This document shows, piece after piece, positions 1 through 6,561 of a stretch of DNA of 19,264 nt. The stretch covers positions 1 to 19,264 of the forward strand of contig CANRLE010000012.1 in NCBI GenBank assembly GCA_947631385.1. The letters are read 5' to 3'. The notes below the pieces were generated by a model. The model saw only the letters and a list, made by a program, of their open reading frames with translations, had not been told where the DNA came from and did not search any database. The translations under genes were made by a program, and so were the position numbers. Within the stretch, counting starts at the first letter, position 1. Every line of letters begins with the position of its first letter. This stretch comes from an uncultured Clostridia bacterium (GTDB taxonomy: Bacteria; Bacillota; Clostridia; TANB77; CAG-508).

Positions 1-718
1 GTGCTCTACCTTCACCACCACCATGTGGGTGATCTACTGGGTTCATAACAGATCCTCTTACTGTTGGTCTAATACCCATATGTCTTGTTCTACCAGCTTT
101 ACCAAGCTTAACATTTTCATGATCACTATTACCGATAACTCCGATAGTAGCTCTACAAGTTGATAATATTAATCTCATTTCTCCTGATGGAAGTCTAACA
201 TGTGCATATTTTCCTTCTTTTGCCATCAATTGTGCACTTTGTCCTGCTGCTTTTACTAACTTTCCACCTTGTCTTGGATTTAATTCTATGTTGTGAATTA
301 AAGTACCAACTGGAATACTGCTAATTGGCATACAGTTTCCTGGTTTAATGTCAACTGCTTCTCCAGATATTACTTTATCTTCATCTTTTAATCCTTGTGG
401 TGCTAAGATATATGCTTTTTCTCCATCTTTGTATTGAATTAATGCAATGTTTGCACTTCTGTTTGGATCATATTCGATTCCTAATACAGTTGCCTCCATG
501 TCATCTTTTCTTCTTTTAAAATCAATTATTCTATATTTTTGTCTGTTTCCACCACCTTGGTGTCTTACTGTAATTCTACCATATGAGTTTCTTCCTGCAT
601 TTTTCTTTTTCTTTGTTAATAAAGATTTTTCAGGAGTTTTCTTTGTAATTTCTTCAAAGTCTGAAACTGTCATATTTCTTCTTGATGGTGTATATGGTTT
701 AAAGTGTTTCATTCCCAT
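1..718 (-). CDS. rplB: 50S ribosomal protein L2, 3' end cut by window edge
   Basis: Ribosomal protein L2 (uL2), which binds 23S rRNA and supports subunit association and peptidyl-transferase function. The 239 residues present begin MGMKHFKPYTPSRRNMT and reach HPHGGGEGRA, the conserved loop with the universally conserved histidine. The last 35 or so residues lie beyond the left edge. I start at 718, where ATG follows an AAGGAG motif about 10 bases upstream; a second in-frame ATG at 712 is possible. The gene is the last visible member of the S10 operon and follows the unknown 112-residue gene after a 61-base gap. That gap can form a small hairpin (AATGGA/TCCATT). The two CGG trinucleotides here are both out of frame. 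The family assignment is secure. Confidence 0.97.
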   Translation of the reverse strand, partial: MGMKHFKPYTPSRRNMTVSDFEEITKKTPEKSLLTKKKKNAGRNSYGRITVRHQGGGNRQKYRIIDFKRRKDDMEATVLGIEYDPNRSANIALIQYKDGEKAYILAPQGLKDEDKVISGEAVDIKPGNCMPISSIPVGTLIHNIELNPRQGGKLVKAAGQSAQLMAKEGKYAHVRLPSGEMRLILSTCRATIGVIGNSDHENVKLGKAGRTRHMGIRPTVRGSVMNPVDHPHGGGEGRA

Positions 719-779
719 TTTCTTTTCTCTCCTTTTTTATTATTAATGGATTTTTTCCTGCTCCATTTACAGATATTCT

Positions 780-1118
780 TTATTCTCCGGGCTCTTTCCC
801 GATATTATTATCTCTTGCTTTTGACTTTTCTGCTTTTTCTACAACTGACATTAGTTTATTAATGTCATCATATACGTCTTCAATGACTTCATTTTTTTCA
901 AAGTAAATGCGTTCTAAATGATTTCCATAAATAGTTATATATTCTGCTACTTTTTTTATTGCATCATTTAATATTAACCAGTCTAAATCTGCTACTTTGG
1001 CCAATCTAATTTTTAGTTCTTGAAATCGTTTAGGAAGTTTGTTTTTCATATGATTTATGCTAGGTCTTTTTCCTTGTATAACTTTTAACCTCTTTCGTAT
1101 GTCATCTTCCTCTTTCAT
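780..1118 (-). CDS. Unknown small helical protein inserted between rplW and rplB
   Basis: I do not recognise this 112-residue protein. It is highly charged: a basic N-terminal half (MKEEDDIRKRLKVIQGKRPS..., KLPKRFQELKIRLAKVADLDW) and a more acidic, lysine-rich C-terminal half (NEVIEDVYDDINKLMSVVEKAEKSKA). It looks entirely alpha-helical, with no signal peptide, membrane segment or cysteines. An AAGAAGGA ribosome binding site lies about 6 bases before the ATG. It sits 26 bases after rplW and 61 bases before rplB, inside the S10 operon where rplW and rplB are normally adjacent, so it must be co-transcribed with ribosomal proteins. A ribosome-associated or RNA-binding role is a guess from position only. 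Codon use is like the neighbours, so there is no sign of recent transfer. That it is a real gene is likely from the length, the ribosome binding site and the fit in the operon. Confidence 0.75.
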   Translation of the reverse strand: MKEEDDIRKRLKVIQGKRPSINHMKNKLPKRFQELKIRLAKVADLDWLILNDAIKKVAEYITIYGNHLERIYFEKNEVIEDVYDDINKLMSVVEKAEKSKARDNNIGKEPGE

Positions 1119-1144
1119 ACTAATTCCTTCTTTATTTAATTAGA

Positions 1145-1492
1145 CTAGGCTCCCATGAATTCATCGATAGAGTCTTTATATTTTTTAGAAACTTTTGTCT
1201 CTTTTCCACCTTTTGCTAAGTAAGTTGTATCTCCTGGGTTAGTATCAATTGTTACTATTGCCTTTTTCCAATCTGATGTCTTTCCTACATGATAACCAAC
1301 TCTTTTCTTTTTTCCTAAAACATTCATTGTGTTTACTTTTAAAACTTTTACTTCAAAAAGTTTTTCAACTGCTTTCGCAATTTCTACTTTAGTTGCTTTT
1401 TTGTTAACTTCGAAAGTGTATTTTCCTTGTTGTAATTCGTCATTACTTTTTTCTGTAACAACTGGGGCTATTATAATTTCTTCTGGTTTCAT
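1145..1492 (-). CDS. rplW: 50S ribosomal protein L23
   Basis: Ribosomal protein L23 (uL23), which sits at the polypeptide exit tunnel and docks trigger factor and SRP. The 115-residue product has the family signature: an N-terminal IIIAPVVTEKS motif (residues 6-16), KYTFEVNKKATKVEIAKAVEKLF and VNTMNVLGKKKRVG. It is longer than the usual 95-100 residues: after the last core strand (KAIVTID) it carries about 18 extra residues, TYLAKGGKETKVSKKYKD, before a normal-looking acidic end (SIDEFMGA). It starts 2 bases after the rplD stop, so translational coupling is likely. A clade-specific surface extension near the tunnel exit is the plain interpretation of the extra segment. Confidence 0.96.
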   Translation of the reverse strand: MKPEEIIIAPVVTEKSNDELQQGKYTFEVNKKATKVEIAKAVEKLFEVKVLKVNTMNVLGKKKRVGYHVGKTSDWKKAIVTIDTNPGDTTYLAKGGKETKVSKKYKDSIDEFMGA

Positions 1493-1494
1493 AA

Positions 1495-2118
1495 TTAAGC
1501 GTACACCTCCTCTAATTTTTTAACAGTATCAACTGATAGAATTAGATTTGTATATTTTAATAAATCAAATACATTGATGTTGTTTGCTGTAATTGCTTTT
1601 ACCCCTTCAATGTTTCTTGATGACATAAGTACATTTTTATTGTTTTCTGGAAGAACAATTAAAGTTTTTCCTTCTACTTTTAAATCTACTAATGCTTTTG
1701 CCATTGTTTTTGTTTTGATTTCTTTTAATTCTAATTTATCTACTACTGTTAATTCTTTTTCTAATACTTTAGAACTTAAAATTGATTTAATTGCTAATCT
1801 TTTTTCTTTTTTATTAATTCTGTATCTGTATGAACGAGGTTTTGGTCCTAATGCAATTCCACCTTTTATCCATTGTGGGCTTCTTGTTGAACCTTGTCTT
1901 GCTCTACCTGTTCCTTTTTGTCTCCATGGTTTTTTACCACCACCAGATACTTCTGCTCTTGTTTTTGTACTTTGAGTACCTTGTCTTTGATTAGCTAAGT
2001 AGTTTACAAGTACACTATGTACTATATTTTCATTTGGTTCAATTCCAAATACACTATCTGCTAATTCAATATCACTTACTTTTTTTCCTTTTAAATCATA
2101 TACGTCTACTTTTGGCAT
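1495..2118 (-). CDS. rplD: 50S ribosomal protein L4
   Basis: Ribosomal protein L4 (uL4) lines the exit tunnel with its extended loop and in Escherichia coli also represses its own S10 operon. The 207-residue product shows the long basic internal loop, with GTQSTKTRAEVSGGGKKPWRQKGTGRARQGSTRSPQW at roughly residues 47-83, followed by the GPKPRSYRYRINKKEKRLAI segment. It starts 20 bases after the rplC stop, with AGGAGG just upstream. Length and order (rplC-rplD-rplW) are standard. If the leader upstream of rpsJ is an attenuator, L4 is the obvious candidate ligand by analogy with E. coli, but nothing in this window proves that. Confidence 0.97.
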   Translation of the reverse strand: MPKVDVYDLKGKKVSDIELADSVFGIEPNENIVHSVLVNYLANQRQGTQSTKTRAEVSGGGKKPWRQKGTGRARQGSTRSPQWIKGGIALGPKPRSYRYRINKKEKRLAIKSILSSKVLEKELTVVDKLELKEIKTKTMAKALVDLKVEGKTLIVLPENNKNVLMSSRNIEGVKAITANNINVFDLLKYTNLILSVDTVKKLEEVYA

Positions 2119-2138
2119 TTCGTATTTCCTCCTTTCCC

Positions 2139-2774
2139 TTATTTAGTAGCCTTTATAGCTGATTTTACTTTTAGAATAGCTCCTTTTGGTCCTGGAACGC
2201 TTCCTTTTACTAATATTACATTTTTGTCCATATCTACACGAACAACATCTAAGTTTTGTATTGTAATTGTAACTTTTCCCATGTGTCCTGGTAATTTTTT
2301 ACCTTTAAATACTCTTCCTGGTGTTGATGTAGATCCCATTGAACCTGGTCTTCTATGATACATTGATCCATGTCCCATTGGTCCTCTGTGTTGTCCATGC
2401 CTTTTGATAACACCTTGGAATCCTTTTCCTTTTGATGTTCCTTGAACATCTACTTTTTCTCCAGCTGCAAATATATCTGCTTTTACTTCGTCTCCAACTT
2501 TGTATTCTTCAACAGAATCCATTCTAAATTCTCTTAAATGTTTTTTGTTGGCTAATTTTGCTTTTGCAAAATGTCCTGCTTCTGGTTTATTGATATGTTT
2601 GTTTTTAATTTCTCCATATCCTAATTGGATTGCATTGTATCCATCAGTTTCTACTGTTTTTACTTGTGCTACTACATTTCCTGCTGTTTCGATAACTGTT
2701 ACTGGAATTACATTTCCTTTTTCATCGAAGATTTGTGTCATTCCGACTTTTCTTCCAATTATTCCTTTTTTCAT
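2139..2774 (-). CDS. rplC: 50S ribosomal protein L3
   Basis: Ribosomal protein L3 (uL3), an early assembly protein contacting the peptidyl-transferase centre. The 211-residue product begins MKKGIIGRKVGMTQIFDEKG and contains the hallmark loop GTSKGKGFQGVIKRHGQHRGPMGHGS and SMGSTSTPGRVFKGKKLPGHMG at roughly residues 113-166. An AGGAGG ribosome binding site precedes the ATG. Unusually, a 118-base gap with two strong hairpins separates it from rpsJ, so it may have its own post-transcriptional control or serve as an RNA processing point. The gene is intact and full length. Confidence 0.97.
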   Translation of the reverse strand: MKKGIIGRKVGMTQIFDEKGNVIPVTVIETAGNVVAQVKTVETDGYNAIQLGYGEIKNKHINKPEAGHFAKAKLANKKHLREFRMDSVEEYKVGDEVKADIFAAGEKVDVQGTSKGKGFQGVIKRHGQHRGPMGHGSMYHRRPGSMGSTSTPGRVFKGKKLPGHMGKVTITIQNLDVVRVDMDKNVILVKGSVPGPKGAILKVKSAIKATK

Positions 2775-2806
2775 TGTCTTTCTTTCCTCCTATACGTTTT
2801 ACCGCA

Positions 2807-2881
2807 TAAGTTATCCGTGTTCGGCTAACTTAAACTATTGGCTGGTATTTGTATTCCATTTATTTTTAAATGTTTACCAGC
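2807..2881 (-). promoter_or_regulatory. Two hairpins between rpsJ and rplC
   Basis: The 118-base rpsJ-rplC gap holds two inverted repeats. One spans 2841-2881: outer arms TACCAGC/GCTGGTA with a nested CATTTA-AAAA-TAAATG. The other spans 2807-2832: TAAGTTA arms around CCG-AACA-CGG. Neither is followed by a T-tract on the minus strand, so they are not intrinsic terminators. They could be an RNA-protein regulatory site for L3 or an RNase processing site. The role is inference; the pairing is seen directly. Confidence 0.5.
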
Positions 2882-2892
2882 TTGGTTTTGAC

Positions 2893-3216
2893 TTACAATT
2901 TTATTTCAATTTCAACACCAGCTGGCAATTCTAATTTCATTAAACTGTCAACTGTTTTTTGTGTTGGGTAAAGAATGTCTATTACTCTTTTATGTGTTCT
3001 CATTTCAAATTGCTCTCTTGAGTCTTTGTCTTTGTGTGGAGAACGTAAAATTGTTACTATTTCCTTTTGTGTTGGTAGTGGAATAGGACCTGAAACTTTT
3101 GCCCCCGTTTTTTTAGCAGTATCTACTATTTTCTCAGCAGACTGATCTAAAACTACATGGTCATATGCTTTTAGTCTTATTCTAATTTTCTCACTTGTTG
3201 CTATCGTGTTTGCCAT
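2893..3216 (-). CDS. rpsJ: 30S ribosomal protein S10
   Basis: Ribosomal protein S10 (uS10; also NusE in transcription antitermination complexes), the first gene of the operon. The 107-residue product, MANTIATSEKIRIRLKAYDH..., contains IVDTAKKTGAKVSGPIPLPT, the SPHKDKDSREQFEMRTHKR loop and the terminal LPAGVEIEIKL, all standard. I choose the ATG at 3216 because GGAGGG sits about 10 bases upstream. The frame is open 69 bases further upstream, to 3285, but that part is leader RNA rather than S10. Its 5' leader holds multiple hairpins and an internal terminator. Confidence 0.97.
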   Translation of the reverse strand: MANTIATSEKIRIRLKAYDHVVLDQSAEKIVDTAKKTGAKVSGPIPLPTQKEIVTILRSPHKDKDSREQFEMRTHKRVIDILYPTQKTVDSLMKLELPAGVEIEIKL

Positions 3217-3486
3217 TGTAATTTTCCCTCCTTTTTTGTTTTTCTTTTTTCGGCTTTTGCCGGAGATAGCTAGTTTTGCTATCAAAATTACCTTGGCAAG
3301 TCAAAACGTACTCTGGTGTTTTGAATATCACCTATATAAAAACCCAAAATGCGCATGATAATTTTGGGATAAGTACATTTCTTACCGCCTGGTCTTTGCC
3401 ATAACATACTCCACCAAAGTTCCCTCCATCCCTCTTTTACGTAAGGATGTAGCCACATTTGGCTTCAACGCTTTAATTTCATGCTT
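3217..3486 (-). promoter_or_regulatory. Structured S10-operon leader, candidate attenuator
   Basis: About 270 bases of untranslated RNA lie between the promoter and rpsJ. In transcript order I see hairpins with arms AGCCA/TGGCT, CATCC/GGATG, CTTTG/CAAAG, GGTAAG/CTTATCC (one bulge), then the terminator-like CCCAAAAT/ATTTTGGG + TTTTT, then GGTG/CACC, GATAGC/GCTATC and CGGC/GCCG just before the ribosome binding site. An early terminator followed by more leader is the layout of a transcription attenuator. The E. coli S10 operon is attenuated by L4 binding its leader; whether the same ligand acts here is inference. No leader peptide of convincing size is seen (only ATG AAA TTA AAG CGT TGA). Confidence 0.6.
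3337..3368 (-). terminator. Intrinsic terminator inside the S10 leader
   Basis: The transcript reads CCCAAAAT, a 10-base loop, ATTTTGGG and then TTTTTATATA. This 8-bp stem with a U-tract lies 121 bases upstream of rpsJ and downstream of a consensus promoter, so transcription through to the ribosomal genes would depend on read-through or antitermination. Confidence 0.65.
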
Positions 3487-3490
3487 ATAT

Positions 3491-3519
3491 ATTATACATC
3501 GCTTGTTCGTAGATGTCAA
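3491..3519 (-). promoter_or_regulatory. Consensus sigma-A promoter of the S10 operon
   Basis: On the minus strand a perfect -35 TTGACA (3519-3514) and a perfect -10 TATAAT (3496-3491) are separated by exactly 17 bases. The start of transcription should be near 3484. This fits a strong housekeeping promoter for the ribosomal operon. Confidence 0.9.
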
Positions 3520-3567
3520 TACTTTTTCAAACTTTTAATTTTTAATTTTTTTAAAGTAAGCAAAATA

Positions 3568-3593
3568 AAATACTAGAAATAAATCTAGTATTT
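3568..3593. terminator. Bidirectional terminator after the pilin-like operon
   Basis: A perfect 10-bp inverted repeat (AAATACTAGA/TCTAGTATTT) with a 6-base loop lies 7 bases past the stop of the last pilin-like gene. T-rich sequence follows on both strands. It should end the pilin-like transcript before the S10 promoter. Confidence 0.75.
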
Positions 3594-3599
3594 TTGTTA

Positions 3600-4289
3600 T
3601 TATTTTGTATATGCAACTTTCGATATAGTAGGAATCATATTAACATTATTCAATGATAGTTCATCTAAAATTGCCTGTCCTATTCTTCTACTAACAATTC
3701 TTACCTCTCCATCATTGAAATTTATACATATAACTGCTGTAAAATTATATGCATCTGGAACTCCATTAGTATATGTTATTCGAACTACTTCATTGTCTAC
3801 ATTATCCACAAAACACCATTCTGTATTAATTTTATCAAAAAGTGCCACTCTTCTTGCATTTTTTATTTCTGGAATAATTATTTTGTTATTTCCCCAACTT
3901 GTAGTACTCATTGGTAATTCTGCAATATCTAAAACATTCCATGTTATTGTATCAGACCACTTAGTACTTAAATTAGTTATTTCTTGTTTTAATTCAGTTC
4001 TTTTTTTATCTGATGATGTAAATTGTCCTTCTAAGTCATTAATTTGATTTTCTAATTCATTGGCTCTTCCCACTAACTTATTATACTCTTCTCTACTTAC
4101 AGTTTCTTGTTCATTTTGACTATTGGATTCTTCCATTGCTAGTTTTATCTGATTTGTTTGTGCAATTATTCTGTTCAAGTTAAAAGGTGTAACTACACTA
4201 ATTCCTATCAAAATTAATAAAGCTATTATTGTTATTACTAATATAATTATTGCCATTTCAGATATAGAATTTTGCCTTTTTAATTCCAT
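3600..4289 (-). CDS. Pilin-like N-anchored protein with coiled coil and shared C-terminal domain
   Basis: A 229-residue protein with one N-terminal hydrophobic helix (about residues 13-33, IIILVITIIALLILIGISVV). It resembles the type IV pilin-like leaders of clostridial surface proteins, although this copy lacks the usual KG cleavage motif. A charged, probably coiled-coil stretch follows (about 65-112, EEYNKLVGRANELENQIND...), then a C-terminal domain beginning TTSWGNNKIIIPEIKNARRV and ending ISKVAYTK. That C-terminal domain aligns closely with the upstream gene at 4319-5234 and more loosely with the gene at 18542. An AAAGGAG site precedes the ATG, and the gene lies 29 bases after its paralogue, so they form an operon. 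It is probably exported and membrane-anchored or assembled in a pseudopilus. The exact function is unknown to me. Confidence 0.75.
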   Translation of the reverse strand: MELKRQNSISEMAIIILVITIIALLILIGISVVTPFNLNRIIAQTNQIKLAMEESNSQNEQETVSREEYNKLVGRANELENQINDLEGQFTSSDKKRTELKQEITNLSTKWSDTITWNVLDIAELPMSTTSWGNNKIIIPEIKNARRVALFDKINTEWCFVDNVDNEVVRITYTNGVPDAYNFTAVICINFNDGEVRIVSRRIGQAILDELSLNNVNMIPTISKVAYTK

Positions 4290-4318
4290 TATAAGTCTCC
4301 TTTCTTTCGTTTATTTAA

Positions 4319-5234
4319 CTATTTTGTATATGCTACTTTTGATATTATAGGAATATATCCTTTGCCATTTGCATCTTTATCATTTTTAGTTGAATCTCCC
4401 ATTCTTCTTGTAACAATTGTTATATCTCCATTAGCGAAATTTACATGTACAACTGCTGAAAAATTATATGGATCTGGAATTCCATTAGTATATGTTATTG
4501 GAATAACTTGATTATTTATATTATTGTCAAAAACCCATTCCCCGAGCAATTTTATCATATAATGCTAATCTTTTTGCGTTTTTTATTTCAGGAACATTGA
4601 ATTTAACATTATGCCACGCTTCAGTAGGCATTGTCACGTCTGCAACTTCTACTATATTCCATGTTGTTGCATTAGATAGTTCACTATTTAATGTAGATAC
4701 TTGTTCTGTCATTTTATCTACCTCACTATTAGAGTCTGCAATTTGTTTATTTAATGAATTAAGTGTTTCTGCTAATTGATTAACCTTCTCATCTAACCTG
4801 TCATAATCTGCCTTGGTTACTGTGTCGTTCTCACCTTCATCACCACCTGATTCTTCTGAACCTCCTGTTCCGCCTGTTCCACTCGTTCCTAATGAACTTA
4901 CTTCTCCTATCCATGTTATTTTAAATGGATATCCATCTACATCTACCTCCAATGGAAAATTCTCAGTTTCGGGATTTTTTACCGTTCCTATATTTGGTAT
5001 ATTTTCTTTTAATTTTTTTAAACTTAAATTTCCATTTGTTTCATAGCATCCTAATACTTCTATTTCAAGTTTTTCTTTTGCATTTGCTTCTTCTGTTGCT
5101 AATTTTGCTCTATTTGCTTGTGAAATTATTCCATTTGAACCAAAAAGTGTTGCTATACTCACTCCTGCTAATATTAACAAAACTATTATTGTTATGACTA
5201 ATGCAATTATTGTTATTCCTTTGTTTCTTCTCAT
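4319..5234 (-). CDS. Pilin-like secreted protein, read through one +1 frameshift at a CGG codon
   Basis: In the genomic frame this splits into two pieces (5234-4527 and 4558-4319). Skipping the C of the in-frame CGG codon at 4544-4542 joins them into one 304-residue product (...DKIA-GEWVFDNN...) that aligns along its whole length with the neighbour at 3600-4289 (...DKINTEWCFVDN...) and ends with the same ISKVAYTK. Order of parts: pilin-like leader KGITIIALVITIIVLLILAG (residues 5-24), a GCYETNG-containing segment, DVDGYPFKITW, a Gly/Ser/Thr-rich linker (about 113-133), a coiled coil, then the VPEIKNAKRLALYDKI domain. AGGAG precedes the ATG. It is the first gene of a two-gene operon. The alternatives are a pseudogene or a base-calling insertion in the GGGG run. 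Confidence 0.75.
4542..4544 (-). other. In-frame CGG, putative +1 frameshift site in the pilin-like gene
   Basis: The minus strand reads GCT CGG GGA ATG G. Dropping the C gives GCT GGG GAA TGG (A-G-E-W), matching the paralogue's N-T-E-W. The unshifted frame ends a few codons later at TGA. Dropping one G of the run would give A-R-E-W equally well, so this site is less decisive than the other three. Confidence 0.6.
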
Positions 5235-5291
5235 TTTTCACTCCTCCAATTTCTTGTTATTATGTAATGTTTATTATACATGTTTGTTATA

Positions 5292-5321
5292 TTTATATCA
5301 CATTCACTTTGACTTTGGCAA
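5292..5321 (-). promoter_or_regulatory. Probable promoter of the pilin-like operon
   Basis: TTGCCA (5321-5316) and TATAAA (5297-5292) on the minus strand are 18 bases apart. A second possible -10, TATAAT at 5278-5273, lacks a good -35. Either would give a short leader before the ATG at 5234. Confidence 0.45.
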
Positions 5322-5382
5322 GAGTTTTTAAAAAATATACAGAAAATATTACTAATTTGTGAAAAACTATAATATTTCTATA

Positions 5383-5414
5383 AAAAAACAACACATATAA
5401 TTGTGTTGTTTTTT
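5383..5414. terminator. Terminator after the ferredoxin gene
   Basis: A stem AACAACACA/TGTGTTGTT with a 6-base loop is flanked by A- and T-tracts on both sides, giving a U-tract on the minus strand right after the stem. It lies 24 bases beyond the ferredoxin stop and should end the lepB-holB-yaaT-ferredoxin transcript. Confidence 0.8.
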
Positions 5415-5437
5415 ACATTTTATAATATTAATTTTAT

Positions 5438-5608
5438 CTATGCTTCTTCTGGTGCTTCTACTGGACAAACTCCTGCACAAGTACCACAAGAAATACATGC
5501 AGATTCATCAATCATAAATCTTTCGTCTCCTTGTGAAATACATCCTACTGGACATTCTGCTGCACAAGCTCCACAAGAAATGCATTTATCTGTAATTTTA
5601 TATGCCAT
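5438..5608 (-). CDS. 2[4Fe-4S] ferredoxin
   Basis: A small bacterial-type ferredoxin of 56 residues, MAYKITDKCISCGACAAECP..., ending EEA. It contains two CxxCxxCxxxCP motifs (CISCGACAAECP at residues 9-20 and CISCGTCAGVCP at about 38-49), the ligand sets for two [4Fe-4S] clusters, so it acts as a cytoplasmic low-potential electron carrier typical of anaerobes. An AGGTG-like site precedes the ATG. It starts 12 bases after the yaaT stop and is the last gene of that operon. The neighbouring YaaT/RicT protein is itself cysteine-rich and known in Bacillus to bind Fe-S clusters, so a functional link is possible but not shown. Confidence 0.95.
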   Translation of the reverse strand: MAYKITDKCISCGACAAECPVGCISQGDERFMIDESACISCGTCAGVCPVEAPEEA

Positions 5609-5620
5609 ATTTTTCACCTC

Positions 5621-6523
5621 CTATACTTCTTCATTTTCTAATCTTTCTAATTCTTCTAATTCTTTTTTATGTTCTAATTCTTCTTCATCAATTTTTTCTG
5701 AAACAGCATCTTTTATTATTTTAATGTCTTTCACATCATATCTTTTATAAAAATATCCGTCATTCTCATTGTCTTTAATTTTTACTCTTACTCTCTCTTT
5801 TAATGTTTCTATAGAATCTACTTCCCCTTCTCCATCTTCTGTTTTTACTATTGCACCTATGTTAGGAAGTCTTTTAAGTTTTTCTTCATATGTATCACTT
5901 TCATATTTTAAGCAACACATTAATCTTCCACAATTACCTGATATTTTAGATGGATTTAATGACATATTTTGCTCTTTTGCCATTTTTATTGATACAGCTT
6001 CAAAATCACTTAAAAATGAACAGCAACAAAGTTCTCTGCCACAAATGCCATTTCCTCCAATTCTTCTAACTTCATCTCTAACACCTATTTGTCTTAATTC
6101 TATACGAGTTTTGTAAATAGCTGCTAAATCTTTTACCAATTCCCTAAAATCAATTCTACCATCTGCTGTGAAATAAAATAAAATTTTGCTATTATCAAAT
6201 TTATATTCTACATCTGTCAAAGTCATGTCTAATTTGTGTTGTTTTATTTTTTTCAAACAAATATCAAATGCTTCTTTTTCTTTTTTCTTACATTCTTCAT
6301 AATGTTTATGGTCTTTATAGTTAGCAAGTCTAATAACTTTTTTTAATGGCGTAATAATTTTCTCGTCTTCTATCCAACGGTTAGGTATCATAACTTCCCC
6401 ATATTCTTCTCCTTGCGCTGTTTCCACAATTACTTTATCGCCTTTTCTAACTTTTAGACCTTTAGGGTTGAAAAAATAAATTTTTCCTAATTTCTTAAAT
6501 CTAACTCCTATTATATTTTTCAA
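5621..6523 (-). CDS. yaaT: PSP1-domain protein, RicT/YaaT family
   Basis: A 300-residue PSP1-domain protein matching Bacillus YaaT (RicT), part of the RicA-RicF-RicT complex that redirects RNase Y mRNA processing. The family's cysteines are present: C161, C166-168 (GICGRELCCC) and C198, C203-204 (GNCGRLMCC), which in Bacillus help hold [4Fe-4S] clusters. A strongly acidic, glutamate-rich helix ends the protein (about 272-300). It follows holB by 38 bases, the same order as holB-yaaT in Bacillus, and precedes a ferredoxin. Whether partners RicA and RicF exist in this genome cannot be told from the window. The family assignment is secure; the role is taken from Bacillus. Confidence 0.93.
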   Translation of the reverse strand: MKNIIGVRFKKLGKIYFFNPKGLKVRKGDKVIVETAQGEEYGEVMIPNRWIEDEKIITPLKKVIRLANYKDHKHYEECKKKEKEAFDICLKKIKQHKLDMTLTDVEYKFDNSKILFYFTADGRIDFRELVKDLAAIYKTRIELRQIGVRDEVRRIGGNGICGRELCCCSFLSDFEAVSIKMAKEQNMSLNPSKISGNCGRLMCCLKYESDTYEEKLKRLPNIGAIVKTEDGEGEVDSIETLKERVRVKIKDNENDGYFYKRYDVKDIKIIKDAVSEKIDEEELEHKKELEELERLENEEV

Positions 6524-6561
6524 CTATATTTCCTTTCTATTATTTAAAAAATAAATTATAA

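Noticed and set aside
447..746. Plus-strand open frames opposite the ribosomal, mur and pilin-like genes
   Set aside because: They are antisense shadows: Phe/Leu/Ser-rich translations of AT-rich coding strands, without ribosome binding sites or recognisable domains.
780..1118. A link of the inserted gene to the S23 four-helix-bundle family
   Set aside because: It lacks the features I associate with that family; only general helicity is shared.
2249..2449. A 66-residue minus-strand frame inside rplC
   Set aside because: It is an out-of-frame reading of the L3 coding sequence.
2893..3285. S10 starting at 3285 with 23 extra residues
   Set aside because: The extension is leader RNA with hairpins; the ATG at 3216 has a GGAGGG site and gives the family's N-terminus.
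4319..4558. A separate 79-residue gene with its own ATG
   Set aside because: It is the C-terminal domain of the upstream frame, as the full-length paralogue at 3600-4289 shows, and it lacks its own ribosome binding site.
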